A stretch of DNA of 64,000 nucleotides. Origin: Ceratodon purpureus (lineage: Eukaryota > Streptophyta > Bryopsida > Pseudoditrichales > Ditrichaceae). The notes beneath the pieces were generated by a model. That model was not told the origin of the DNA, did not search any database, and worked only from the letters and a program-made list of their open reading frames with translations. The stretch is taken from positions 3,800,529 through 3,864,528 of the forward strand of contig CM026425.1 in assembly GCA_014871385.1 (NCBI GenBank), read 5' to 3'. Shown in pieces: positions 11,687 through 23,500 of the stretch (within the stretch, counting starts at the first letter, position 1; each line of letters starts with the position of its first letter). The translations under genes were made by a program, and so were the position numbers.

Positions 11687-12550
11687 ATGATAACCAGATC
11701 CGGTGCAAAAGCTAAGCTAGAATCTAGAAGAGAGCGACGTCTAGAGAGGTTACAGAAGTTAGCGCTTAGAGACGGCATAGCTACTCCATACAATTTGCGT
11801 TCAACCATGGGGAGGAAGGAAGGAAACTCTAGTAAGGTTGTTACTCGGGGAGAAGGGGGTGACGGGGATGCTTTTGATGAAGCCGAGGTCCAGCCAAAGA
11901 AACTTCAGTTTCATGCCGACGGCGGTTGTTCAACTTTAATAGAGACTACGAAGGTAAGTTATGTTGATATGTAGTTCACATTCCAGTCATGTAGTTGATT
12001 TCATATATTATTAATTGATTACTAGTTCACGTTAAAAAGAGACTTGTTCCAGCTAGAACGATTACCGCTGCCCATATTCCAGTCACTTCATGCATTTTAT
12101 TCCGAGTAGACTCAAGAGTACTAAACCAGTACGTAGTACTTTAATAACATCATTTAGGGCAACCGGACCTTAGGCAGTCGGTACACAAGGCAGATGAGCC
12201 CATGGAGGCTGTCTTTTGAAACCCTGGTTCACTAGGTAATGCTTGGCCTCGAGGCATCCACCCCCCTGCAAGATCTGCAAAGTGCTAGCTCTGAAAATGC
12301 AATCACCAAACCTGTTCTAAGCTAGTGGAATTGTTTCGCAGGAAGGGATTCGCAGGAAGTGGATTCGCAGGAAGGGGATTCGCAGGAAGGGCCTTCGCAG
12401 GAAGGGGCTTTGCAAGTTTGACAGAGGCGCGGTCGACCCCAGTTTCAAAAGTCTGATTCGCATTCCTTCTGCCCTGAGCCATCTCAAAGGATGGTGGAAT
12501 TAGGCGCCTCAAGCGCTGGACGTGAAGAGATCGAAGTCGATGGAGACCAG

Positions 12551-13254
12551 GTAATGTGACCAGTAGGGATTTATTTGCTGCTTTCTCTCCACGGGGCTCC
12601 TCGATCATGTATAGATAGAACCCATCATGCGTTGGTTACAGTTGGACCAGTGGGTACTATTCACAAACGCGATCCTAGAAAATGAGATAGGGATTCGGTG
12701 TGGTCGGAGAGGAACAGAGAGGTCTGACTAAGTGATGTAGTAAGTCGATGTCGTGGGCTGGACATGTGCTAGAGAGCTACAATTTGTGGGATTCTTGATC
12801 TGCATTATATGACTTTGTTTCCCTGTCCAAGCCTAGGATGAATTGCGAACATTCTCCCCTACTCTACTTGGAAATGTTAATTTAGACTCACAGCCCGCAG
12901 TCGAAGGTACTTGAATTCGGTACTGTAACCAGGAGGAAGCGCCCGAGCAGACTCGCAGCAGGGTCATCAAGAACTTAGGATGAGGTTCTGTAACGTCACT
13001 TCTTGTTGGGTTCCCATGTGGCCCATTCATTTTTTTTTGTTAAGGTCTACTTTTGTTTCGGTTCAGCTGGATGAAGTCAACTTAGTACACTCTTACTGTT
13101 AAGGCGTATGGACCATCACAGTTGGGCATGTGAAAATTCTAGGACTGTTCTAAATTACAGCATATACAAGTAAATCATAGCCATTCAAAATGTCATTATT
13201 GCCTCTTCGTAGGTCATCATAGCCATATCGTTGGTCATCATAGGAAGTCCAATG
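12551..13254. other. Intron of ParB gene copy 1, no exon placed
   Basis: No frame matching copy 2 exon 3 (GGP...ATPSNNQ type) was found. One degenerate 65-bp minisatellite unit lies at about 12891-12970. Confidence 0.35.
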
Positions 13255-15900
13255 ATTAGCAGACTCGAAGCAGGCACTTGGAGGTATGTGATCTCGGTAG
13301 TGTAACCAGCTGGAAGGGCCCGAGTAGACTCGCAGCAGGCACTTGGAGGTATGTGATCTTGGTAGTGTTAGTAGGTGGAAGGGCCCGAGCAAACTCTCTG
13401 CAGGCTCTAATGAATCTCGAATTCAGTAGTGTTTCCAAGAGGGAGTGCCCGAGCACACTCGCAGCACGTACTTGATGGTAGGTGATCTCGGTAGTGTAAC
13501 TAGGTGGAAGGGCCCGAGCAGACTCTGTGCAAATACTAGAAGGTATGTGATCTCGGTAGTGTAACCAGCTAGAAGGGCCCGAGCAGACTCGCAACAGGCA
13601 CTTGGAGGTATGAGATCTCGGTAGTGTAACCAGGTGGATGGGCCCTAGCAGACTCTCTGCAGGCTCTAATGAATCTAGAATTCAGTAGTGTTACCATGAG
13701 GAAGGGCCCGAGCAGACTTGCAGCAGGCACTAGAAGGTATGTGATTTCGGTAGTGTAACCTGCTGGAAGGGCCCGAGCAGACTCTCTGCAAATACTAGAA
13801 GGTATGTGATTTCGGTAGTGTAACCAGCTGGTAGGGCCCGAGTAGTCTCGGAGCAGGCACTTGGAGGTATGTGATCTCGGTAGTGTAACCAGGAGGATGG
13901 GCCCGAGCAGACTCTCTGCAGGCTCTATTGAATCTAGAATTCAGTAGTGTTACCAGGGGGAAGGGCCCGAGCAGACTTGCAGCAGGCACTAGAAGGTATG
14001 TGATCTCGGTAGTCTAACCAGGGAGAAGGGCCCGAGTAGACTCGCAGCAGGTACTAGAAGGTATGTGATCTTGGTAGTGTAATTAGGTGGAAGGGCCCGA
14101 GCAGACTCTCTGCAGGCTCTAATGAATTTAGAATTCGGTAGTATAACCAAGGTGAAGGGCCCGAGCAGACTAGCAGCAAGCACTTGGAGGTATGTGACCT
14201 CGGTAGTGTAACCAGGGGGAAGGGCCCGAGCAGACTCTGTGCAGGCACTAGAAGGTATGTGATCTCGGTAGTGTAACCAGCTAGAAGGGCCCGAGCAGAC
14301 TCGCAGCAGGCACTTGGAGGTATGAGATCTCGGTAGTGTAACCAGGTGGATGGGCCCTAGCAGACTCTCTGCAGGCTCTAATGAATCTAGAATTCAGTAG
14401 TGTTACCATGAGGAAGGGCCCGAGCAGACTTGCAGCAGGCACTAGAAGGTATGTGATTTCGGTAGTGTAACCTGCTGGAAGGGCCCGAGTAGTCTCGGAG
14501 CAGGCACTTGGAGGTATGTGATCTCGGTAGTGTAACCAGGAGGATGGGCCCGAGCAGACTCTCTGCAGGCTCTATTGAATCTAGAATTCAGTAGTGTTAC
14601 CAGGGGGAAGGGCCCGAGCAGACTTGCAGCAGGCACTAGAAGGTATGTAATCTCGGTAGTCTAACCAGGGAGAAGGGCCCGAGTAGACTCGCAGCAGGTA
14701 CTAGAAGGTATGTGATCTTGGTAGTGTAATTAGGTGGAAGGGCCCGAGCAGACTCTCTGCAGGCTCTAATGAATTTAGAATTCGGTAGTATAACCAAGGT
14801 GAAGGGCCCGAGCAGACTTGCAGCAAGCACTTGGAGGTATGTGACCTCGGTAGTGTAACCAGGGGGAAGGGCCCGAGCAGACTCTGTGCAGGCACTAGAA
14901 GGTATGTGATCTCGGTAGTGTAACCAGCTCGAAGGGCCCGAGCAGACTCGCAGCAGTGAAACAAATCACAAAATCAAGTGTAAAGAATGATAGAAGTAGA
15001 TCTCCCTGACGAACATATTCACTTTTATGCTTCTAACTATCATGATTACGTAAATCCACAATTCATTTGTAGGTTCAGTTGTCAACTTGGGCCGGATATA
15101 TACATATATTGAGCTTATTCCTTGGTATTTCTCGAAAAACATATTGGAATGATGTAGTGTAACCAGGTAACAGGGCCCGAGCACACTCGCAGCAGGCACT
15201 TGGAGGCATGTGATCTCGGTAGTGTAACCAGGTGGATGGGCCCGAGCAGACTCTCTGCAGGCTCTAATGAATCTAGAATTCAGTAGTATTACCAGGGGTA
15301 AGGGCCCGAGCAGACTGGCAGCAGGCACTAGAAGGTATGTGATTTCGGTAGTGTAACCAGCTGGAAGGGCCCGAGTAGTCTCGCAGCAGGCACTTGGAGG
15401 TATGTAATCTCGGTAGTGTAACCAGGTGGATGGGCCCGAGCAGACTCTCTGCAGGCTCTAATGAATCTAGAATTCAGTAGTATTACTAGGGGTAAGGGCC
15501 CGAGCAGACTGGCAGCAGGCACTAGAAGGTATGTGATTTCGGTAGTGTAACCAGCTGGAAGGGCCGGAGTAGTCTCGCAGGAGGCACTTGGAGGTATGTG
15601 ATCCCGGTAGTGTAACCAGGTGGATGGGCCCGAGCAGAGTCTATGCAGACTCTAATGAATCTAGAATTCAGTAGTATTACTAGGGGTAAGGGCCCGAGCA
15701 GACTGGCAGCAGGCACTAGAAGGTATGTGATCTCGGTAGTGTAACGAGTTGGAAGGGCCCGAGCAGACTCGTAGTAGGCACTTGAAGGTATGTGATCTCG
15801 GTAGTGTTACCAGGGGAAAGGGCCCGAGCAGAGTCGCACCAGGCTCATCTTAGAATTAAATCGATGTAGTGTAATCAAGTGAAAGGGCCTGAGCAGAGTC
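13255..15900. repeat. 65-bp minisatellite, about 40 units
   Basis: Units of 65 bp built on GGTATGTGATCTCGGTAGTG and GGGCCCGAGCAGACTCGCAG. A higher-order period of 647 bp (about 10 units) is visible: blocks starting 13795 and 13989 recur at 14442 and 14636 with few changes. The array is interrupted once at about 14956-15150 by unique AT-rich sequence. It lies in the large intron of ParB gene copy 1; the homologous introns of copy 2 hold a different minisatellite. Confidence 0.9.
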
Positions 15901-16916
15901 GTCGCAGGAAAGACACAAAGTTTAGAGACATGTGCTGATGGTCTGCTCGTCTCCTAGCTTGCTTGCAGCAGCGTTGTTTGGACTTATTTAATGTCGTTCA
16001 GGTGGTCGTTGACATTTGGTTTGGGCCGAGCAGGATAAATTTCTTTTTAATTTACTTGATTTCATCGACTCACAGAGGATAGTCATGTGTGACGTAGTGT
16101 ACTAATTCTTCTGCTTCCTGTCAGGGCTGCGAAGTTCTGTTGAGAATTAGGTACATTGTTTTTTAATTCAGGCCGTATGTTGAGTTTAAATTGAAGCAAG
16201 GGCTATTGATCAATACTGATTCATATTGGATATTACTCTTTCTTTGTTTGGCAACTATTGTGCTCTGTCCTCAACCATGTATCGAAGAACTTTGATCATG
16301 CATAACTTTGATCAGAACTTTGTACGTGCTGGTCTGCATTCTCTTGTAAAATTCGAATTCATCATTCGCCTTTCTAATGTGGTATTGCTTGAGATTGCAG
16401 GAGCACCAACCTGAAGTAGGAGGCAATCTGGATGAGTCCCCACTGGCCCTGACCCAAAACCTGACGGTCAAGATGGAGATTCAGATGGAGAAGCGGACTC
16501 AACTAGTGATACGTTTGTGGGGAATGAGGACGAAATTCGGAACCGCCAGAAGCTAAATTTTGTTTCGACAATTGCTGAGCTCCGAATGCAGCCACATTAT
16601 GCTTCAAGATTTGAAGTTCCTCTTTGCCGTATGCTTGCAATGCCGATGGTGCGGCCTACGTTACAGAGTGACCTGTCCAGACTTGAGCAGGAATTTGTGC
16701 ATGGCTATCGCGAGGGTGCCTCGGTATTCTACTTGTCAACCACTGACGAGGAGGGGAGAACCCGGGAGATTTCTGAAATTGACAAGGCCAAGTGGGGACC
16801 AATTTGGGAGAAGAAAAACGATGAACTCAACAACTACCTTCTCTCCATTCCCGAGTTGGCTTCCCTTACCAATCTGATGTTTTTTGTTTGCGACGGTAAC
16901 CATCGGTACCAGGCCT

Positions 16917-17010
16917 GGTGGGGAAATGCTATTCTGCGAGCCTTGAGCGGTGAGCGGAGAGCGGTGAGCGGTAAGTTTGCGGATATTTTGATGTTTTTGG
17001 TGAAGTTTCT
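16917..17010 (+). mobile_element. Terminus of an unclassified repeat, GAGCGGT array
   Basis: Begins GGGGAAATGCTATTCTGCGA, then repeated GAGCGGT/GAGCGGA, then a block with GATATTTTGATGTTTTTGGT and GAAGTTTCT. The same end occurs reversed at 62281-62372, and its inner part at 56108-56172. It interrupts the ParB exon precisely. The array contains three consensus 5' splice sites (G|GTGAGC, G|GTGAGC, G|GTAAGT). Confidence 0.65.
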
Positions 17011-17575
17011 CACACTCTATAACTGCAGCATGTTGGTTTTATTTTTATTTTTATTTTCAAAAAGTATGACCTTAAAAACACCTATCACCGTGCGTGCCTA
17101 TTCCAATTTCCCGTGCATGCATGGATACAGATTTAGGTAATGAAGACTATCAGATTATTCAGGAATTTTTTATGAATACAGTCTTATCCTTTGCTTAGTA
17201 TCTAAGTCTATTATCAATATAAAGTAAGTCTAATATCAATATAAAGTATAGCCATGTAAGAGAGACAAAGGATAAATTCTTGACCACTATTAGACTACTT
17301 GGAATTGTCTCCATTAATAGAATGGATTTCAATTTAGTCGTTGAGTCTATTATAATTATAAGGTCTAGGTAGAAAGAGAGATAAGAAGACTGCTCAGCAA
17401 CTGCAGATTTTCTTTTTTCAGATTTTTTGTTTTATCCGATTTGAATTTGTTTATGTCAGTTTGGGAATGGCCCCGGCGATTATCCTTTGCGAGGTACGAC
17501 GTCCATTGTTTTCTCTCGGGAAGTATAACACACCGAAGCCACTGCCCAAGTGACGAAATTATAATGTTGCAGGTT
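17011..17575. other. AT-rich interior of the inserted repeat, no gene
   Basis: AT-rich with no meaningful frame on either strand. It may belong to the element whose terminus is at 16917; the opposite end was not identified. Confidence 0.35.
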
Positions 17576-20500
17576 CGGTTATATCGAAGTGAAATCCAGG
17601 GTTTACAATGCTTATGGGATAATGTGCTTTGCTTTGCGAGTTAATAATGTGGTTAATAATTTCGTCAAAACAGTTTGAAGTGCTGCGGTCTCGACAGCCG
17701 GATAAGTGCTGAGTACTTGAAGCAGAAATTACTGTGATTGCATTAATTAGTGTGACTGCATGGGTTAAAAATATAAATAATTACTCTGACTGCATTAGTT
17801 AGTGTGACTGCATGGGTTAAAAATTTAAAAAATTACTGTGCTTGCAAATAAGATTACTTAATGTCAAGACTGCTTGGATATAATTGACCAACTTCATCTT
17901 AGAGAACGAACTTAAATTAAAGGGCAGGCCTGTGAGAATGGACATTTTGTGATTCCAACTTAGGATATGGCTTAGTGGGTTTCGTCTCCCAAAAAAAAAA
18001 CAACAAATAAGTCGTATACCATTCAAAATAAAAAAGAAAGGGAATTAAAATAAAAATCAAATAAGCATGAAGGGAAAAACAATTTCAGAAAGAAATGGAA
18101 TAAGTTTAATAACATGTACGAAGAAGGGGAAAAAGAATAAGCATGAAAGAAAGAAAAGAATGTAATAAATTAAATGATTATGTGACTTCAGTTAAAATGT
18201 AACATAGCACAAGATGCGTAATACGGTTTAGGGTACTCTTAATATAATAATCGAAGTGATTATGTACCTTAAGTTAGAATGTAACATAGAAGAAAATAGG
18301 TAATATCTTGCAGTCGATACATAGATTTAGGAAGTAAAACAACATTCTTAGAGTCTACGCGAAAAGAGAGAGAAAAAGACTGCGAAGCAACTGCAGGTTT
18401 TTTTGATAGGGACCCCTGGTGGGGGATATGAAACTGCTTAGTGTGTGTTGTTAGTGGGATTCGAACCAGAGCCCTTTGAAGCAACCTCGCTGCCCTTCAC
18501 ATAATGCCTCGGTGCCAAGGACCAATGCTGGGGGCTCCAACTCTGGTCAGTGCATGACGTTGTTCTTCTCAGTTCAAGAGGAACACAGGATAGTTTAGAT
18601 TTTAATTAGTTACTTCTTACATTTACGAATTGATAACTGATAAGTCTCTACAAAGCGGCTTTTGTAATTTACGAATTGATAAGTGTTAAGTCTCTAGAAA
18701 GGGGCTCCTATAAGAACCACAGTCTCTATGAACAATCTCGCTCTAATCTTCCATTTTAGCAACAAAATGGTTGCTTAAAGGTATTCTTAATATAATAAAG
18801 TAAATCAGTAGGTGACTTGAGTTAAAACATAACATAGTAGAAAATAGGTAATGTGGACCACTGGATACATAGATTCAGGAGGTAAAACAACATTTCTAGG
18901 GTCTAGGCGAAAAGAGAGAGAAAAAGACTGCGAAGCAACTGCAGATTTTATTGTAGTTAATGGGATTCGAACCAGAGCCCTTTCAGGCATACTCGCTGCA
19001 TTGATTTGTAAGTTGCATTGTGTGCCCCTCTAGCAAGCCTCGCAGCCCTTGGCATCATGCCTCGGTGCCGAGGACTCCCACTAGGGGCTCGAACTCTGGT
19101 CTTTTTATGTTGATTTGTAAGCAACCTCGCAGCCCTTGGCATAAGGCCCCGGTCCGAGGACTCCCGCTGGGGGCTCGAACTCTGGTCCTTTTATATTGTG
19201 TTTTACGTGGCATTGGTTATATCGAAGTGAAATCCAGTGATTTCAATGCTTATGGGATAATGTGCTTTGCTTTGCGAGTTGATAATGTGGTTTCGGAGTT
19301 GATAATGTGGTTATTATTTCCGTCAAAACAGTTTGAAGTGCTGCGGTCTCGACAGCCGGATAAGTGCTGAGTACTTGAAGCAGAAATTACTGTGATTGCA
19401 TTAATTAGTGTGACTGCATGGGTTAAAAATATAAATAATTACTGTGACTGCATTAGTTAGTGTGACTGCATGGGTTAAAAATTTAAAAAATTACTGTGCT
19501 TGCAAATAAGATTACTTGATGTCAAGACTGCTTGGATATAATTAAGCAACTTCATCTTAAACAACGAACTCAAATTATAGACCAGGCCTGTGAGAATGGA
19601 GATTTTGTGATTCGAACTTAGGATATGGCTTAGTGGGTTTCGTCTCCCCAAAAAAAAAAAGAAACAGATAAGACGTATACCATTCAAAATAAAAAAGAAA
19701 GGGAATTAAAATAAAAATCAAATAAGCATGAAGGGAAAAACAATTTCAGAAAGAAATGGAATAAGTTTAATAACATGTACGAAGAAGGGGAAAAAGAATA
19801 AGCATGAAAGAAAGAAAAGAATGTAATAAATTAAATGATTATGTGACTTCAGTTAAAATGTAACATAGGACAAGATGCGTAATACGGTGTCAAGACTGCT
19901 TGGATATAATTGACCAACTTCATCTTAGAGAACGAACTTAAATTAAAGGGCAGGCCTGTGAGAATGGACATTTTGTGATTCCAACTTAGGATATGGCTTA
20001 GTGGGTTTCGTCTCCCAAAAAAAAAACAACAAATAAGTCGTATACCATTCAAAATAAAAAAGAAAGGGAATTAAAATAAAAATCAAATAAGCATGAAGGG
20101 AAAAACAATTTCAGAAAGAAATGGAATAAGTTTAATAACATGTACGAAGAAGGGGAAAAAGAATAAGCATGAAAGAAAGAAAAGAATGTAATAAATTAAA
20201 TGATTATGTGACTTCAGTTAAAATGTAACATAGCACAAGATGCGTAATACGGTTTAGGGTACTCTTAATATAATAATCGAAGTGATTATGTACCTTAAGT
20301 TAGAATGTAACATAGAAGAAAATAGGTAATATCTTGCAGTCGATACATAGATTTAGGAAGTAAAACAACATTCTTAGAGTCTACGCGAAAAGAGAGAGAA
20401 AAAGACTGCGAAGCAACTGCAGGTTTTTTTGATAGGGACCCCTGGTGGGGGATATGAAACTGCTTAGTGTGTGTTGTTAGTGGGATTCGAACCAGAGCCC

Positions 20501-23500
20501 TTTGAAGCAACCTCGCTGCCCTTCACATAATGCCTCGGTGCCAAGGACCAATGCTGGGGGCTCCAACTCTGGTCAGTGCATGACGTTGTTCTTCTCAGTT
20601 CAAGAGGAACACAGGATAGTTTAGATTTTAATTAGTTACTTCTTACATTTACGAATTGATAACTGATAAGTCTCTACAAAGCGGCTTTTGTAATTTACGA
20701 ATTGATAAGTGTTAAGTCTCTAGAAAGGGGCTCCTATAAGAACCACAGTCTCTATGAACAATCTCGCTCTAATCTTCCATTTTAGCAACAAAATGGTTGC
20801 TTAAAGGTATTCTTAATATAATAAAGTAAATCAGTAGGTGACTTGAGTTAAAACATAACATAGTAGAAAATAGGTAATGTGGACCACTGGATACATAGAT
20901 TCAGGAGGTAAAACAACATTTCTAGGGTCTAGGCGAAAAGAGAGAGAAAAAGACTGCGAAGCAACTGCAGATTTTATTGTAGTTAATGGGATTCGAACCA
21001 GAGCCCTTTCAGGCATACTCGCTGCATTGATTTGTAAGTTGCATTGTGTGCCCCTCTAGCAAGCCTCGCAGCCCTTGGCATCATGCCTCGGTGCCGAGGA
21101 CTCCCACTAGGGGCTCGAACTCTGGTCTTTTTATGTTGATTTGTAAGCAACCTCGCAGCCCTTGGCATAAGGCCCCGGTCCGAGGACTCCCGCTGGGGGC
21201 TCGAACTCTGGTCCTTTTATATTGTGTTTTACGTGGCATTGGTTATATCGAAGTGAAATCCAGTGATTTCAATGCTTATGGGATAATGTGCTTTGCTTTG
21301 CGAGTTGATAATGTGGTTTCGGAGTTGATAATGTGGTTATTATTTCCGTCAAAACAGTTTGAAGTGCTGCGGTCTCGACAGCCGGATAAGTGCTGAGTAC
21401 TTGAAGCAGAAATTACTGTGATTGCATTAATTAGTGTGACTGCATGGGTTAAAAATATAAATAATTACTGTGACTGCATTAGTTAGTGTGACTGCATGGG
21501 TTAAAAATTTAAAAAATTACTGTGCTTGCAAATAAGATTACTTGATGTCAAGACTGCTTGGATATAATTAAGCAACTTCATCTTAAACAACGAACTCAAA
21601 TTATAGACCAGGCCTGTGAGAATGGAGATTTTGTGATTCGAACTTAGGATATGGCTTAGTGGGTTTCGTCTCCCCAAAAAAAAAAAGAAACAGATAAGAC
21701 GTATACCATTCAAAATAAAAAAGAAAGGGAATTAAAATAAAAATCAAATAAGCATGAAGGGAAAAACAATTTCAGAAAGAAATGGAATAAGTTTAATAAC
21801 ATGTACGAAGAAGGGGAAAAAGAATAAGCATGAAAGAAAGAAAAGAATGTAATAAATTAAATGATTATGTGACTTCAGTTAAAATGTAACATAGGACAAG
21901 ATGCGTAATACGGTGTCAAGACTGCTTGGATATAATTGACCAACTTCATCTTAGAGAACGAACTTAAATTAAAGGGCAGGCCTGTGAGAATGGACATTTT
22001 GTGATTCCAACTTAGGATATGGCTTAGTGGGTTTCGTCTCCCAAAAAAAAAACAACAAATAAGTCGTATACCATTCAAAATAAAAAAGAAAGGGAATTAA
22101 AATAAAAATCAAATAAGCATGAAGGGAAAAACAATTTCAGAAAGAAATGGAATAAGTTTAATAACATGTACGAAGAAGGGGAAAAAGAATAAGCATGAAA
22201 GAAAGAAAAGAATGTAATAAATTAAATGATTATGTGACTTCAGTTAAAATGTAACATAGCACAAGATGCGTAATACGGTTTAGGGTACTCTTAATATAAT
22301 AATCGAAGTGATTATGTACCTTAAGTTAGAATGTAACATAGAAGAAAATAGGTAATATCTTGCAGTCGATACATAGATTTAGGAAGTAAAACAACATTCT
22401 TAGAGTCTACGCGAAAAGAGAGAGAAAAAGACTGCGAAGCAACTGCAGGTTTTTTTGATAGGGACCCCTGGTGGGGGATATGAAACTGCTTAGTGTGTGT
22501 TGTTAGTGGGATTCGAACCAGAGCCCTTTGAAGCAACCTCGCTGCCCTTCACATAATGCCTCGGTGCCAAGGACCAATGCTGGGGGCTCCAACTCTGGTC
22601 AGTGCATGACGTTGTTCTTCTCAGTTCAAGAGGAACACAGGATAGTTTAGATTTTAATTAGTTACTTCTTACATTTACGAATTGATAACTGATAAGTCTC
22701 TACAAAGCGGCTTTTGTAATTTACGAATTGATAAGTGTTAAGTCTCTAGAAAGGGGCTCCTATAAGAACCACAGTCTCTATGAACAATCTCGCTCTAATC
22801 TTCCATTTTAGCAACAAAATGGTTGCTTAAAGGTATTCTTAATATAATAAAGTAAATCAGTAGGTGACTTGAGTTAAAACATAACATAGTAGAAAATAGG
22901 TAATGTGGACCACTGGATACATAGATTCAGGAGGTAAAACAACATTTCTAGGGTCTAGGCGAAAAGAGAGAGAAAAAGACTGCGAAGCAACTGCAGATTT
23001 TATTGTAGTTAATGGGATTCGAACCAGAGCCCTTTCAGGCATACTCGCTGCATTGATTTGTAAGTTGCATTGTGTGCCCCTCTAGCAAGCCTCGCAGCCC
23101 TTGGCATCATGCCTCGGTGCCGAGGACTCCCACTAGGGGCTCGAACTCTGGTCTTTTTATGTTGATTTGTAAGCAACCTCGCAGCCCTTGGCATAAGGCC
23201 CCGGTCCGAGGACTCCCGCTGGGGGCTCGAACTCTGGTCCTTTTATATTGTGTTTTACGTGGCATTGGTTATATCGAAGTGAAATCCAGTGATTTCAATG
23301 CTTATGGGATAATGTGCTTTGCTTTGCGAGTTGATAATGTGGTTTCGGAGTTGATAATGTGGTTATTATTTCCGTCAAAACAGTTTGAAGTGCTGCGGTC
23401 TCGACAGCCGGATAAGTGCTGAGTACTTGAAGCAGAAATTACTGTGATTGCATTAATTAGTGTGACTGCATGGGTTAAAAATATAAATAATTACTGTGAC

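Larger units (their letters stand above)
11687..16916 (+). pseudogene. ParB-domain gene, copy 1 (truncated)
   Basis: Plus-strand relative of the ParB-methyltransferase gene at 49802-30294. Exon 1, 11687-11953 (89 codons, ends AAG|GTAAGT), has a basic N-terminus and the shared block PYNLRSTMGRKEGNSS. A probable exon 2 is 12425-12550 (ends CAG|GTAATG, phase 0) with EEIEVDGDQ. The ParB exon begins near 16406; its coding register is clear from about 16440 (SDGEADSTSD) through VCDGNHRYQAW. At 16916 homology stops abruptly where a repeat with a GAGCGGT array is inserted, and the rest of the gene, including the methyltransferase part, is not found in the window. The upstream part of the ParB exon seems to need a 1-nt register change. 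Truncated copy. Confidence 0.7.

Noticed and set aside
16917-17140. C-terminal extension of the ParB frame in copy 1
   Set aside because: Homology to copy 2 ends sharply at the repeat terminus; the remaining residues come from the inserted repeat, not from the gene.
18450-18480. tRNA gene suggested by GGTTCGAATCC on the minus strand
   Set aside because: No acceptor stem, anticodon arm or cloverleaf could be formed; only a B-box-like match remains.
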